Source: Hyphomicrobiaceae bacterium (GTDB taxonomy: Bacteria; Pseudomonadota; Alphaproteobacteria; Rhizobiales; Xanthobacteraceae). Taken from it: a stretch of DNA of 35,198 bases. Below, in pieces: positions 1 to 7,471 of the stretch. The stretch lies in assembly GCA_947472885.1 (NCBI GenBank), contig CANJBX010000037.1, positions 1 through 35,198 of the forward strand, read 5' to 3'. The notes beneath the pieces were generated by a model. The model saw nothing but the letters and a program-made list of their open reading frames with translations, made no database searches and was not told the origin of the DNA. A program made the translations under genes and the position numbers. Within the stretch, counting starts at the first letter, position 1, and each line of letters begins with the position of its first letter.

Positions 1-63
1 ACGCCGAATGTCCTTCAGCACTTGTTCTGCGGGCGCTTTGCCCGGTCCGGGTTTCTGTTTCAT
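1..63 (-). CDS. IS3-family transposase OrfA, N-terminal 21 residues (partial)
   Basis: The reverse strand from 63 reads MKQKPGPGKAPAEQ followed by VLKDIRR, and then the window ends. This opening closely resembles the first residues of the helix-turn-helix OrfA proteins of IS3-family elements common in Rhizobiales, in which the next residues lead into the DNA-binding domain. A strong ribosome binding site, AAGGAG, lies five bases before the ATG. OrfA normally acts with OrfB, joined by frameshifting, to give the active transposase. Only the start is visible, so integrity cannot be judged. The family call is from remembered sequence resemblance, not a search. Confidence 0.72.
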   Translation of the reverse strand, partial: MKQKPGPGKAPAEQVLKDIRR

Positions 64-140
64 CTTCGCTCCTTGCGGCTACGATGAACCAGAAATCCTC
101 CCTTCGTGAAGTCCCTCAAATGGTCTCAGGGGTGCTGACG
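1..140 (-). mobile_element. Left end of an IS3-family insertion sequence (partial)
   Basis: The window opens inside an insertion sequence whose transposase start codon is at 63 on the minus strand. The stretch 64 to about 140 is the non-coding terminal part of the element. The outer boundary is inferred from where the coding frame of a disrupted LuxR-type regulator resumes (about 142). The exact terminal inverted repeat and target duplication cannot be fixed because the other end is outside the window. The family call rests on the transposase N-terminus only. Confidence 0.7.
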
Positions 141-141
141 G

Positions 142-291
142 CGAACACGCGTCAAGGAAGCCGCGCAGGCGCTCAACATTGCCGAGAGCAGCGCGCGGCA
201 ATATCTGAAGGTCATCTTCAGCAAGACCGGAACGCGCCGGCAATCGGAACTGGTGCGCCTGATCGGCAACACGCAGATGTTCAGGCCCTGA
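142..291 (+). pseudogene. C-terminal remnant of a LuxR-type transcriptional regulator cut by the IS
   Basis: From 151 the plus strand reads VKEAAQALNIAESSAR, then QYLKVIFSKTGTRRQ and SELVRLIGN, ending at a TGA at 289-291. This is the typical LuxR-family (GerE) helix-turn-helix C-terminus: KEAA-x-L-x-I, then the recognition helix SSARQYLK, then KTGTRRQSELV. No start codon, N-terminal domain or upstream reading frame exists: the same frame meets a stop at 136-138, where insertion-sequence DNA begins. The fragment is therefore the tail of a regulator interrupted by the IS3-family element. The rest may lie beyond the element outside the window. Its original target is unknown; the adjacent molybdopterin enzyme gene is one possibility. 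Confidence 0.8.
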
Positions 292-354
292 TCCGGGGTT
301 AAGCCCCACCACCATTCAAAAAAGCCTTGCATGCCGTTTTCAGCTTAAAGATAT

Positions 355-370
355 GCGCCGTTAGCGGCGC
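355..370 (+). other. GC-rich stem-loop between the LuxR remnant and the next gene
   Basis: GCGCCG (355-360) and CGGCGC (365-370) form a perfect six-base-pair stem around TTAG. No T-run follows directly (GTAGCTATTT comes next), so it is a weak candidate for the terminator of the old regulator gene or a leader structure for the gene starting at 436. The rest of 292-435 shows no gene. Confidence 0.35.
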
Positions 371-435
371 GTAGCTATTTCGCAAAGCGTTTTGTGACGC
401 TAGGAAGAAGACTGAAACATCAGGGAATTGCGACA

Positions 436-2745
436 ATGACGGCGGCAAGCAAATTTACCGGGCGGCGCGAGGATTTTCGTCTCGTCACCGGCCAGGGCCA
501 CTACACCGCCGACTGGAGTTTCCCGGATCAGGTCTATGGACAGTTCCTCCGCTCGGATCACGCCCATGCCGAGATCGTCGCCATCGACGTGGAAGCTGCG
601 CGCAAGAGCCCCGGCGTTCTTTGTATCCTGACCGGAAAAGACGCCGCCGATGCGGGCCTGAAAAACGCCCTGCCGCTGTCGCACATGAAAGGCAAAGGCG
701 GCGCGCCGCTGAAAAATCCCCCGCGTATTCCGCTGGCGCACCGGCGCGTCCGGTTTGTCGGCGAGCCTGTTGCACTGGTGGTCGCCGTCAGCGAAGACGC
801 GGCCTTCGACGCCATCGAAAAAATCAACATCGAATACCGCGAACTGCCTGCCGTGATGAACCCGCAGGACGCACTCAAACCGGGCGCGTCCGCGTTGCAC
901 GACGACGTGCAGGGCAACCTTGCGATGGAATATGAACTCGGCAACGCCGACACTACCGCTGCCGCCTTCGCCAATGCCGCGCATGTCGTAAAGCTGACGC
1001 TCGACGCCCAGCGCATCGCCGGTAATCCGATGGAGCCGAAAGCGGGCCTCGCGAAGTATGATGCGGGCACGCAAACCTACGACATCTATATGCCGACACA
1101 GGGCATGTCGGACGTCCGCGCCGGTCTTGCCTACGCCATCGGCGTGACGCCGGAACACATCCGGGTTCATGCGCGCGACGTCGGCGGCGCCTTCGGCATT
1201 CGCAACGAAGCCTACCCGGAGTTCATCGCACTCCTGCTTGCGGCAAAGACCACCGGCAAGCCGGTGAAATGGGTTGGCTCGCGTACCGAGAGCATTCTGA
1301 GCGATCATCATGGCCGCGGCACGCTGATGACATCCGAGCTGGCGCTCGACGAGAAAGGAAATTTTCTCGGCCTGCGCGGCAACTGGATTTCCGATCTCGG
1401 CGCGTATTGTTCGAACGCCGGCCCTTTCATCAGCACGGCAGCCGCGCCGACCGGGATGGCGGTCAACGCCTACAAGACGCCGGCGCTTCACGGCACGATC
1501 CGCCTCGCCTTCACCAATGCGACGCCGACCACCGCCTATCGCGGCGCATCACGGCCCAGCGTGGCCTACATGGTCGAACGGCTGGTGGACGAGGCTTCAC
1601 GCATCACCGGCATCGACCGCATCAAACTGCGGCGGCGTAACCTCATCGCCAGGAAGTCCTTTCCTTACAAGACGCCGGCCGGCTCGACCTATGACAGCGG
1701 CGATCCCACGGGGCTGCTCGATCTCGCGTTGAAAGAAAGCGACTGGGACGGCTTTGAGAAGCGCCGCAAGGAAGCGAAGAAGCGCGGCAAGCTGCGCGGC
1801 ATCGGCTGCGCGGCGTTCATCGAACCCTCCGGCGGATTGGGCCAGGAGGAAATCGCCATCAAGTTCAACATGGACGGCTTGATCGACCTGTTCGCGCTGT
1901 GTGGGCCTTCGGGCCAGGGCCACGAGACCGCGTTCCCCGATCTTGTCGCCGCCGTACTCGTCATCGGGTCTGACCGCATCCGCCTGCGTTACAGCGATCC
2001 TGATGGCCCGCAACTGGTCGGCACCGGCAGTTTCGGCTCGCGCTCGCTCATCAGCCATGGCGGAGCGCTGACGGTCGGTGCGCGCGAAGTCGTCAAGAAA
2101 GGCCTCGATCTTGCGGCGAAGCAAATGGAAGTCGCGGCATCCGACGTCGAATTCGAGGACGGCCACTATCGTGTGCGCGGCACCGACGTGAAGATCAGCT
2201 TCGAGCAACTGGCGAAAAAATATGCCAGCGAGAAGGATCATCCGCTCGACACCACCATGAAGATCAACACGCTGGCGACGTTCGCCGGCGGCGCGCATGT
2301 CTGCGAAGTCGAGATCGACCCGGACACCGGCGTCATCGAACTGTTGAACTATATCGCGGCGGACGATTGCGGCGTGGTGATGAACCACACACTGGTTGAA
2401 GGCCAGATGCATGGCGGCATCATGCAGGCCATAGGTCAGGTATTCGGCGAGAAATGTGTCTATGACCCCGACAACGGGCAGATGTTGAGCGCGACCTTCA
2501 TGGATTACATCATGCCGCGCGCCGACGACCTGCCGAAAATTTCACTCTACGATCACTCGACGCCGTCGCCGAACAATCCGCTCGGCGTCAAGGGTGCGGG
2601 CGAAGCCGGTACCACCGGCGCTGTGCCCTGTATCGCCAATGCGGTATTCGACGCATTGAAGCCACTCGGCATCCATCACCTCGACATGCCGTTCACCCCG
2701 AACCGCGTCTGGGATGCGATGCAAGCCGCGCGGCAGGCGAAGTAG
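436..2745 (+). CDS. Xanthine dehydrogenase/CoxL-like family molybdopterin-binding subunit
   Basis: A 769-residue protein of the xanthine oxidase/aldehyde oxidase/CO-dehydrogenase large-subunit superfamily, which hydroxylates or oxidises substrates at a molybdenum-cytosine-dinucleotide centre. Visible family marks are FTGRREDFRLVTGQG at the N-terminus, the GGAFGIRNEAYPEF stretch, AYRGASR near residue 367 and the near-invariant GVKGAGEAG near 717 with the catalytic-type Glu. AYRGASR instead of the AYxCSFR loop of true form I CoxL argues against CO as substrate. The iron-sulfur (CoxS-like) and FAD (CoxM-like) partner genes that normally sit alongside are absent on both sides here. I chose ATG 436 because AGGGA lies nine bases upstream and homologues begin similarly; a GTG at 394 would add 14 residues. 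The substrate is unknown. Confidence 0.88.
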   Translation: MTAASKFTGRREDFRLVTGQGHYTADWSFPDQVYGQFLRSDHAHAEIVAIDVEAARKSPGVLCILTGKDAADAGLKNALPLSHMKGKGGAPLKNPPRIPLAHRRVRFVGEPVALVVAVSEDAAFDAIEKINIEYRELPAVMNPQDALKPGASALHDDVQGNLAMEYELGNADTTAAAFANAAHVVKLTLDAQRIAGNPMEPKAGLAKYDAGTQTYDIYMPTQGMSDVRAGLAYAIGVTPEHIRVHARDVGGAFGIRNEAYPEFIALLLAAKTTGKPVKWVGSRTESILSDHHGRGTLMTSELALDEKGNFLGLRGNWISDLGAYCSNAGPFISTAAAPTGMAVNAYKTPALHGTIRLAFTNATPTTAYRGASRPSVAYMVERLVDEASRITGIDRIKLRRRNLIARKSFPYKTPAGSTYDSGDPTGLLDLALKESDWDGFEKRRKEAKKRGKLRGIGCAAFIEPSGGLGQEEIAIKFNMDGLIDLFALCGPSGQGHETAFPDLVAAVLVIGSDRIRLRYSDPDGPQLVGTGSFGSRSLISHGGALTVGAREVVKKGLDLAAKQMEVAASDVEFEDGHYRVRGTDVKISFEQLAKKYASEKDHPLDTTMKINTLATFAGGAHVCEVEIDPDTGVIELLNYIAADDCGVVMNHTLVEGQMHGGIMQAIGQVFGEKCVYDPDNGQMLSATFMDYIMPRADDLPKISLYDHSTPSPNNPLGVKGAGEAGTTGAVPCIANAVFDALKPLGIHHLDMPFTPNRVWDAMQAARQAK

Positions 2746-2773
2746 CACCGCCGCCGATTGCAGCGTCGAAGTT

Positions 2774-3958
2774 TTATTTCGCGGAAGTGCCGCCACGGTT
2801 CCAGCCGCGCGCGCCTTCGCCGTAAACTTCATGGCCCTTGGCCGTGATAACCACCGTATCCTCGAGCTTGATGAAGCCGCGCGTGGGATGCTGCAACGTG
2901 GTTTCGACCGACACCACCATGCCCTCCTCCAGCGCCTTGTCGGCGTCATAGCCGTCATAGCGCACCGGGCCGGTGCCGGTCAGGCGCGGCGCTTCGTGGG
3001 TGACGAGGCCCATGCCATGCGCCAGGAAGTCGGTGTGGTCCTTGATTTTGGATTTCTTCAAACGCTCTTCGGCAACCGTGTAGATTTCGCCGCCGATCAC
3101 ACCCGGCTTGATGACGCTGAACGCCGCGCGCTGCACGGCTTCAATCTCGCCCAGCAGGTCTTCCAGTTCAGCATCCGGTTCGCCGAGGATCGCCATGCGC
3201 GCGAGGTCGCCGATATAGCCGTTGTAGTTGCCACCGCTATCGAGCGACAGCACATCGCCCTGCTCCCACCGTTGCGGCGACGGCGCGCGGTTGTGGCTGG
3301 TGCCGCAGGCGACGAGGCAATACTCGAAGGTCAGTCCGCGATTGACTTCCTCGCGCTTGAGCGCGTCGGCGAGTTCCTGTTTGGTCGTGCCGGGACCGTG
3401 ATTGGCGATCACCGCCAGCATGCATGCGATGACCTTTTCCGACGCCTGCTTGAGCACGGCCAGCTCGTCCGCGGTCTTGCGCGCCCTTAGCCGCTCCAGC
3501 GTAAACACGCTATCGACCAGTTCGCTGTGCGGCATTTCCCGGCGCAGCGCGTCGGCGGCATCGAGCGGCAGGAATGGCATCTCGACGCCGATCCGCTTGG
3601 CCTTCACGCCGGATTTCTTGACGTAGGCGACCGCCTTTTCCATCGAGTCGATGGAAGTTGCGCCCTTGATGAATTCCGGCACCCACAGCGGCTTTACGGC
3701 ATTCTGGTAACCTTCCATGCCGTGGCCGACATAGATCGTCTTGTCGGCCTGGCCCTTGGCATAGACCACCACCGGCAGATAGCGGCTGGTGCCGAACGCA
3801 TCCATATAGTCGAAGAAGAACGCGCGATGGCCGCCCAGCAGGTACTGAACGTTGTGCTTCGACGTCACCAGCAGGACGTCGATATTCGCCTTGTCCATCA
3901 GGGCGTCGAGCCGGCCGGTATCGAATGGCGCGGGACGTGAAACAGCGGCGGTGGACAT
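2774..3958 (-). CDS. M24-family metallopeptidase (Xaa-Pro peptidase/creatinase fold)
   Basis: A 394-residue cytoplasmic protein with a creatinase-type N-terminal domain (about 1-155) and a pita-bread M24 catalytic domain. All five metal ligands of the family can be placed: Asp240 (LSLDSGG), Asp251 (GDLAR), His314 (FLAHGMGL), Glu352 (SVETT) and Glu366 (IKLEDT). The expected activity is cleavage of Xaa-Pro dipeptides or N-terminal Xaa-Pro bonds; creatinase-like or other C-N hydrolysis is possible in this family. It faces the CoxL-like gene tail to tail with a 28-base gap, and diverges from the helicase gene across a 324-base structured intergenic region. An AGGGAG element precedes the ATG by about eleven bases. 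There is no signal peptide. Confidence 0.9.
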   Translation of the reverse strand: MSTAAVSRPAPFDTGRLDALMDKANIDVLLVTSKHNVQYLLGGHRAFFFDYMDAFGTSRYLPVVVYAKGQADKTIYVGHGMEGYQNAVKPLWVPEFIKGATSIDSMEKAVAYVKKSGVKAKRIGVEMPFLPLDAADALRREMPHSELVDSVFTLERLRARKTADELAVLKQASEKVIACMLAVIANHGPGTTKQELADALKREEVNRGLTFEYCLVACGTSHNRAPSPQRWEQGDVLSLDSGGNYNGYIGDLARMAILGEPDAELEDLLGEIEAVQRAAFSVIKPGVIGGEIYTVAEERLKKSKIKDHTDFLAHGMGLVTHEAPRLTGTGPVRYDGYDADKALEEGMVVSVETTLQHPTRGFIKLEDTVVITAKGHEVYGEGARGWNRGGTSAK

Positions 3959-4008
3959 CGGACGGCGCTCCCTGTGGCGTTATTCTGGCGTTCTCAGGCA
4001 ATCGCATT

Positions 4009-4061
4009 AAGGCTTTTGCAGCCGTGATATTAACCACTTAGCCGCCGAAGCTAAAAGCCTT
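4009..4061. repeat. Inverted repeat in the peptidase/helicase intergenic region
   Basis: AAGGCTTTT at 4009-4017 is matched by its exact complement AAAAGCCTT at 4053-4061. The bases just inside (GCAGC and GAAGCT) allow the stem to extend with a small bulge. The repeat lies between two divergent genes, 51 bases upstream of the M24 peptidase start and about 220 upstream of the helicase start. It could be an operator or an RNA leader structure; the sequence alone does not decide. The rest of 3959-4282 holds no gene apart from the hairpins listed next. Confidence 0.45.
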
Positions 4062-4208
4062 GAATTAGCCACAGGTGTCCTGTACCCATCTGCTCATTCG
4101 GGCAAAAGATTCGACTTTTCGGATCTCCCAGCAAGCCGCGTGCACGAAACCCAGCTTACGGTTTCAGCTTGCCCGCCCGATAACTCCCTACACCGACAAC
4201 CCTGGCCA

Positions 4209-4258
4209 CGCGGGATGTCTTCGAACCCCGCGTTCGGCGTCATCCGCAATGGTGCGGA
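4209..4258 (+). promoter_or_regulatory. Two hairpins in the helicase leader, the second terminator-like
   Basis: CGCGGG (4209-4214) pairs with CCCGCG (4227-4232) over a 12-base loop. Next, TCCGCA (4243-4248) pairs with TGCGGA (4253-4258) over ATGG and is followed directly by GCTTTTGTCGTT. The second hairpin ends only 24 bases before the helicase start codon, so it lies in the 5' leader of that mRNA. Long structured leaders are known for cold-induced DEAD-box helicase genes in other bacteria. Here an attenuator or translation-control role is an inference; the T-run is short. Confidence 0.35.
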
Positions 4259-4282
4259 GCTTTTGTCGTTCGCCTACAGAAA

Positions 4283-5761
4283 GTGTTTTCTTTGACCACA
4301 TTTAATGAACTTGGCCTCGCCGAGCAGATCAATCGCGCGCTCATCGAGCAGGAATACGTCACGCCGACGCCGATCCAGTCGCAGGCCATTCCTGTACTCC
4401 TCACCGGCCGCGACCTCATCGGTATTGCCCAGACCGGAACCGGCAAAACCGCGGCCTTCGCGCTGCCCATCCTCAACCGTCTGGCCACGCTGCGCATCCC
4501 GCACGAACCGAAGACCTGCCGCGTGCTGGTCCTCAGCCCGACCCGCGAACTGTCCGGCCAGATCGTCGATAGCTTCAAGGCCTATGGCAAGTATCTCCGC
4601 CTTCGCGTCGCCCTCGCCATCGGCGGCGTATCGATCGGTGGACAGGCGCGCGCGCTCAACGGCGGCGTCGATGTCCTCGTCGCAACGCCGGGCCGCCTGC
4701 TCGACCTCATGCAGCAGAACGCGCTGCGTCTCAAGAACGTCGAAGTCCTCGTCCTCGACGAAGCTGATCGCATGTTGGACATGGGCTTCATCCGCGACAT
4801 TCGCAAGATCGTCGCCAAGCTCCCGACCGAGCGGCAGACCTTGCTGTTCTCCGCCACCATGCCGCAGGACATCGCCGAACTGGCGAAGCAGATCCTCAAG
4901 AACCCCGCCAGCGTCTCCGTCACGCCGGTGTCGTCCACCGTCGAACGTATTGCGCAGCGCGTGATCCATGTCGATCGCGGCGCCAAGCTGACGCAGCTCA
5001 TCGACATCCTGCGCACCGAAGCCGTTAATCGCGTGCTGGTGTTCAGCCGCACCAAGCACGGCGCCGACAAGGTGGCGCGTGGACTGGCCCATGCGGGCAT
5101 TCCGTCCGAAGCCATCCATGGCAACAAGTCGCAGAACAACCGGACCCGCACGCTCGCGGCGTTCCGCACCGGCGAGATCAAGACACTGGTCGCAACCGAC
5201 ATCGCCGCCCGCGGCATCGACGTCGATGGCGTCACCCACGTCATCAACTTCGATCTGCCGAACGAACCGGAAAGCTACGTCCACCGCATCGGCCGCACCG
5301 CGCGCGCCGGCGCCGAGGGCATCGCGATCTCGCTGTGCAGCCCCGACGAGCGGGATTTCCTGCGCCAGATCGAACGGCTGATCCGCATTACCATTCCGTC
5401 CAGCAAAAGCACGCTGGTCGGCCAGCCGGTCAATGCCCGCCAGTTGTCAGGTGAAGAGCGCCGTCACGCCGAGCGCGGTCCGCGCAACGGCCGTCCGCAA
5501 GGTCGCGGCAACCCAGGCCGTGGCGGTCCGGGACGCGGCAATCAAGGTGGCAATCAAGGCCATGGCAAAACGCAGGGCCAGAACGAGCATCGTCAGGGTC
5601 AGCAGAACGCGCGCCCGCAGGGTGACCGTCCGCATCGCGGCGGCCAGCGCGACCAGCAGGGCCGCGACAACGGCCAGCAAAATCGCCGCGACAATCACGC
5701 AGCGCCGCAAGGCCCGCGGCCGATTGCGCCGGTTGCGACCGTCAAGTTCAGCCCGGCCTGA
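4283..5761 (+). CDS. rhlE: DEAD-box ATP-dependent RNA helicase, RhlE-like
   Basis: A 492-residue RNA helicase that uses ATP to unwind short RNA duplexes, typically in ribosome assembly and cold-shock RNA turnover. Visible motifs are the Q motif (TPTPIQSQAI), motif I AQTGTGKT (about 49-56), PTREL, TPGRLL, motif II DEAD at 159-162, motif III SAT at 190-192, and the helicase C-terminal domain with ARGID and HRIGRTAR (334-341). After about residue 388 comes a basic, low-complexity tail rich in Gly, Gln, Asn and Arg, expected to be disordered and to bind RNA. The start is uncertain: GTG 4283 has no clear ribosome binding site, and TTG 4292 would give the opening LTTFNELGL, closer to relatives. A strong terminator follows the gene. 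Confidence 0.9.
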   Translation: MFSLTTFNELGLAEQINRALIEQEYVTPTPIQSQAIPVLLTGRDLIGIAQTGTGKTAAFALPILNRLATLRIPHEPKTCRVLVLSPTRELSGQIVDSFKAYGKYLRLRVALAIGGVSIGGQARALNGGVDVLVATPGRLLDLMQQNALRLKNVEVLVLDEADRMLDMGFIRDIRKIVAKLPTERQTLLFSATMPQDIAELAKQILKNPASVSVTPVSSTVERIAQRVIHVDRGAKLTQLIDILRTEAVNRVLVFSRTKHGADKVARGLAHAGIPSEAIHGNKSQNNRTRTLAAFRTGEIKTLVATDIAARGIDVDGVTHVINFDLPNEPESYVHRIGRTARAGAEGIAISLCSPDERDFLRQIERLIRITIPSSKSTLVGQPVNARQLSGEERRHAERGPRNGRPQGRGNPGRGGPGRGNQGGNQGHGKTQGQNEHRQGQQNARPQGDRPHRGGQRDQQGRDNGQQNRRDNHAAPQGPRPIAPVATVKFSPA

Positions 5762-5790
5762 CACCCGCAGGCTCGCATACCAGAAATAAG

Positions 5791-5819
5791 AAAAGCCCGG
5801 CCATTGGCCGGGCTTTTTT
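5791..5819. terminator. Bidirectional intrinsic terminator between convergent genes
   Basis: A perfect 12-base-pair hairpin with a GC-rich core (GCCCGGCC, loop ATT, GGCCGGGC) is flanked by AAAA on the left and TTTTTT on the right. It functions by form in both directions. It sits between the helicase stop (5761) and the stop of the convergent amidohydrolase gene (5838) and should end both transcripts. Confidence 0.93.
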
Positions 5820-5837
5820 ACATCCTTTAACGTCCGG

Positions 5838-7277
5838 CTACGACCAGTTGGCGCGTTTGCGCAAAGCCTGGCTCGCGGCGTTCGCTTCGGTTGCAATCTG
5901 ATCCGCCTTCAGCGCCGTGAGCTTGCCGCCGCGCTTGAGAATACGGCCATCGATCACCACCGTATCGACGTTCGAAGGTTGCGCTGCCGTCACGATCATG
6001 TGCGCCGGATCGCCGAACACGCCCATATTGAGGCTGCGTGTATTGACCATGATGATGTCGGCGCGCTTGCCGGCCTTGAGCGAGCCGATCTGGTCCCCCA
6101 TCCCCATGGAACGCGCGCCCTCGATGGTGCCAAGTTCCAGGGTGCGGCGCGCCGAGAGCTTGAATTCGCTTTCGCGTTTGCCGTTCTCGACGTTCTGGAT
6201 AAACTTCATGATGCCGAACATGTCGGCATTGCCGGTCAGTTCGACAGTATCGACCGAAAGCCCCATCAACACACCGGCCTCGATGAATTCGCTGATCTGC
6301 TGAAGGCCGAAACCGATGCGCAGTTCGCTGGTCGGCGACAGACTGACCACCGCGCCAACAGCCGCGACCGCCTTGAGTTCTTCCGGCGTCGCGAAACCGG
6401 CGTGAATGAGCTGCATGCCCTTTTCGAGTACACCCGCCTTCACGAAACCGTCGATCTGGCCAATGACCGCCCGCGATCCCGACGCGTGTACCGTGATCGG
6501 CAGCGACATCTTCTTTGCCGCATCGATCTCGGCGCGCCAGACCTCGACCGGGATCTTGTTCGCCGAGTTGTTACCGCCCTGTCCGCGCCACGCAAAGCCA
6601 AGTGTAATCAGGCCACCGTTGGAGTATTTTGCCCAGTCGTTCTTCAGCTTCACAAGGTCTTCAAGGTTCATCACCTTGTCGTTCGGCTGAGCCTGCGCCG
6701 GGCCATAGGAAAACCGCGCGCGGATGCCGGTCTCCTGCAACGCGCGCAAATCCTGCGTTGCATAGTCAAAGCCGCGAATGTTGTGACAGTAGTCATGGAC
6801 GTAGGTGATGCCGCTGTTGATCGCTTCGGCGGCAGCAAGTCGCGTGCCCTGATACATGTCGCCGGCTTCATACTTGATGCCAAGCGCCGACGTCGTGCGG
6901 AAGTAACCCTGCTCGGGTTTTTCGCCGGACATGCTGCGCAGCAGCGTGTTCCACATGTGCCAGTGGGTTTCCACCATGCCCGGCATCACGATGGCGCCCT
7001 TGCCGTCGATCACGGTGGCACCCGCGGCCTTGATGTCCTTGCCAACGGCGACAATCGCGCCATCCTTGAAATGCACGGAGCCGCCGGCGATATCGCCGAC
7101 ATCGCGCTCCATGGTCATCACATAGGCATTGCGGATGATGACGTTGCCGCGCGACGGCAGCTTGCCGACCGCCGGTGGCGCAGCGTGCAGCAAGCCGGCG
7201 TTGCCGGCCACAGCGAGCGCGCCCAGTGCGACACCGCCACGCAACGCATCACGACGATTGATAAAACGAGTGCTCAT
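5838..7277 (-). CDS. Tat-exported amidohydrolase (TRZ/ATZ, cytosine-deaminase-like)
   Basis: A 479-residue metal-dependent hydrolase. The N-terminus has a twin-arginine motif (NRRDALRGG, Arg8-Arg9), a hydrophobic stretch and an Ala-x-Ala-type site near residue 32, which predicts Tat export to the periplasm. The mature part has the amidohydrolase layout: an N-terminal beta-sandwich strand, His105-Trp-His107 in ETHWHMW, a long loop, His264 (TVHASGS), His292 (LIHAGF), Asp343 (SVDTVE) and a returning C-terminal sandwich (DPAHMIVTAA, VVIDGRILKRGG). Relatives deaminate or dechlorinate N-heterocycles or hydrolyse amides; the substrate here cannot be told. GGGAGGAAG lies just before the ATG. The region 7278-7471 upstream holds no gene that I can support. 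Confidence 0.88.
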   Translation of the reverse strand: MSTRFINRRDALRGGVALGALAVAGNAGLLHAAPPAVGKLPSRGNVIIRNAYVMTMERDVGDIAGGSVHFKDGAIVAVGKDIKAAGATVIDGKGAIVMPGMVETHWHMWNTLLRSMSGEKPEQGYFRTTSALGIKYEAGDMYQGTRLAAAEAINSGITYVHDYCHNIRGFDYATQDLRALQETGIRARFSYGPAQAQPNDKVMNLEDLVKLKNDWAKYSNGGLITLGFAWRGQGGNNSANKIPVEVWRAEIDAAKKMSLPITVHASGSRAVIGQIDGFVKAGVLEKGMQLIHAGFATPEELKAVAAVGAVVSLSPTSELRIGFGLQQISEFIEAGVLMGLSVDTVELTGNADMFGIMKFIQNVENGKRESEFKLSARRTLELGTIEGARSMGMGDQIGSLKAGKRADIIMVNTRSLNMGVFGDPAHMIVTAAQPSNVDTVVIDGRILKRGGKLTALKADQIATEANAASQALRKRANWS

Positions 7278-7471
7278 CTCTTCCTCCCGTGCACCCGATC
7301 TTTACAGGCCTGATACGGCGCCGTTACCGGATATGAAGTGCCGGGCAAGCTTGGCCGCACACAAGGGCTGGCTGCAAGCGATTTATGATGGAAACATGCG
7401 CGTGTCGGCGCCCGCGGCGCGGTAGGCAAGCAAGGCCGGACCATATGGCGAAGAAACTGCGCGACCGGAGT

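Noticed and set aside
400-1491. 363-codon open frame on the minus strand opposite the CoxL-like gene
   Set aside because: Its product is Arg/Gly/His-rich with no family features, and the plus-strand frame encodes a clear molybdoenzyme. Long antisense frames arise from third-position GC bias.
436-2745. Carbon monoxide dehydrogenase large subunit
   Set aside because: The active-site loop is AYRGASR instead of AYxCSFR, and coxM/coxS genes are missing.
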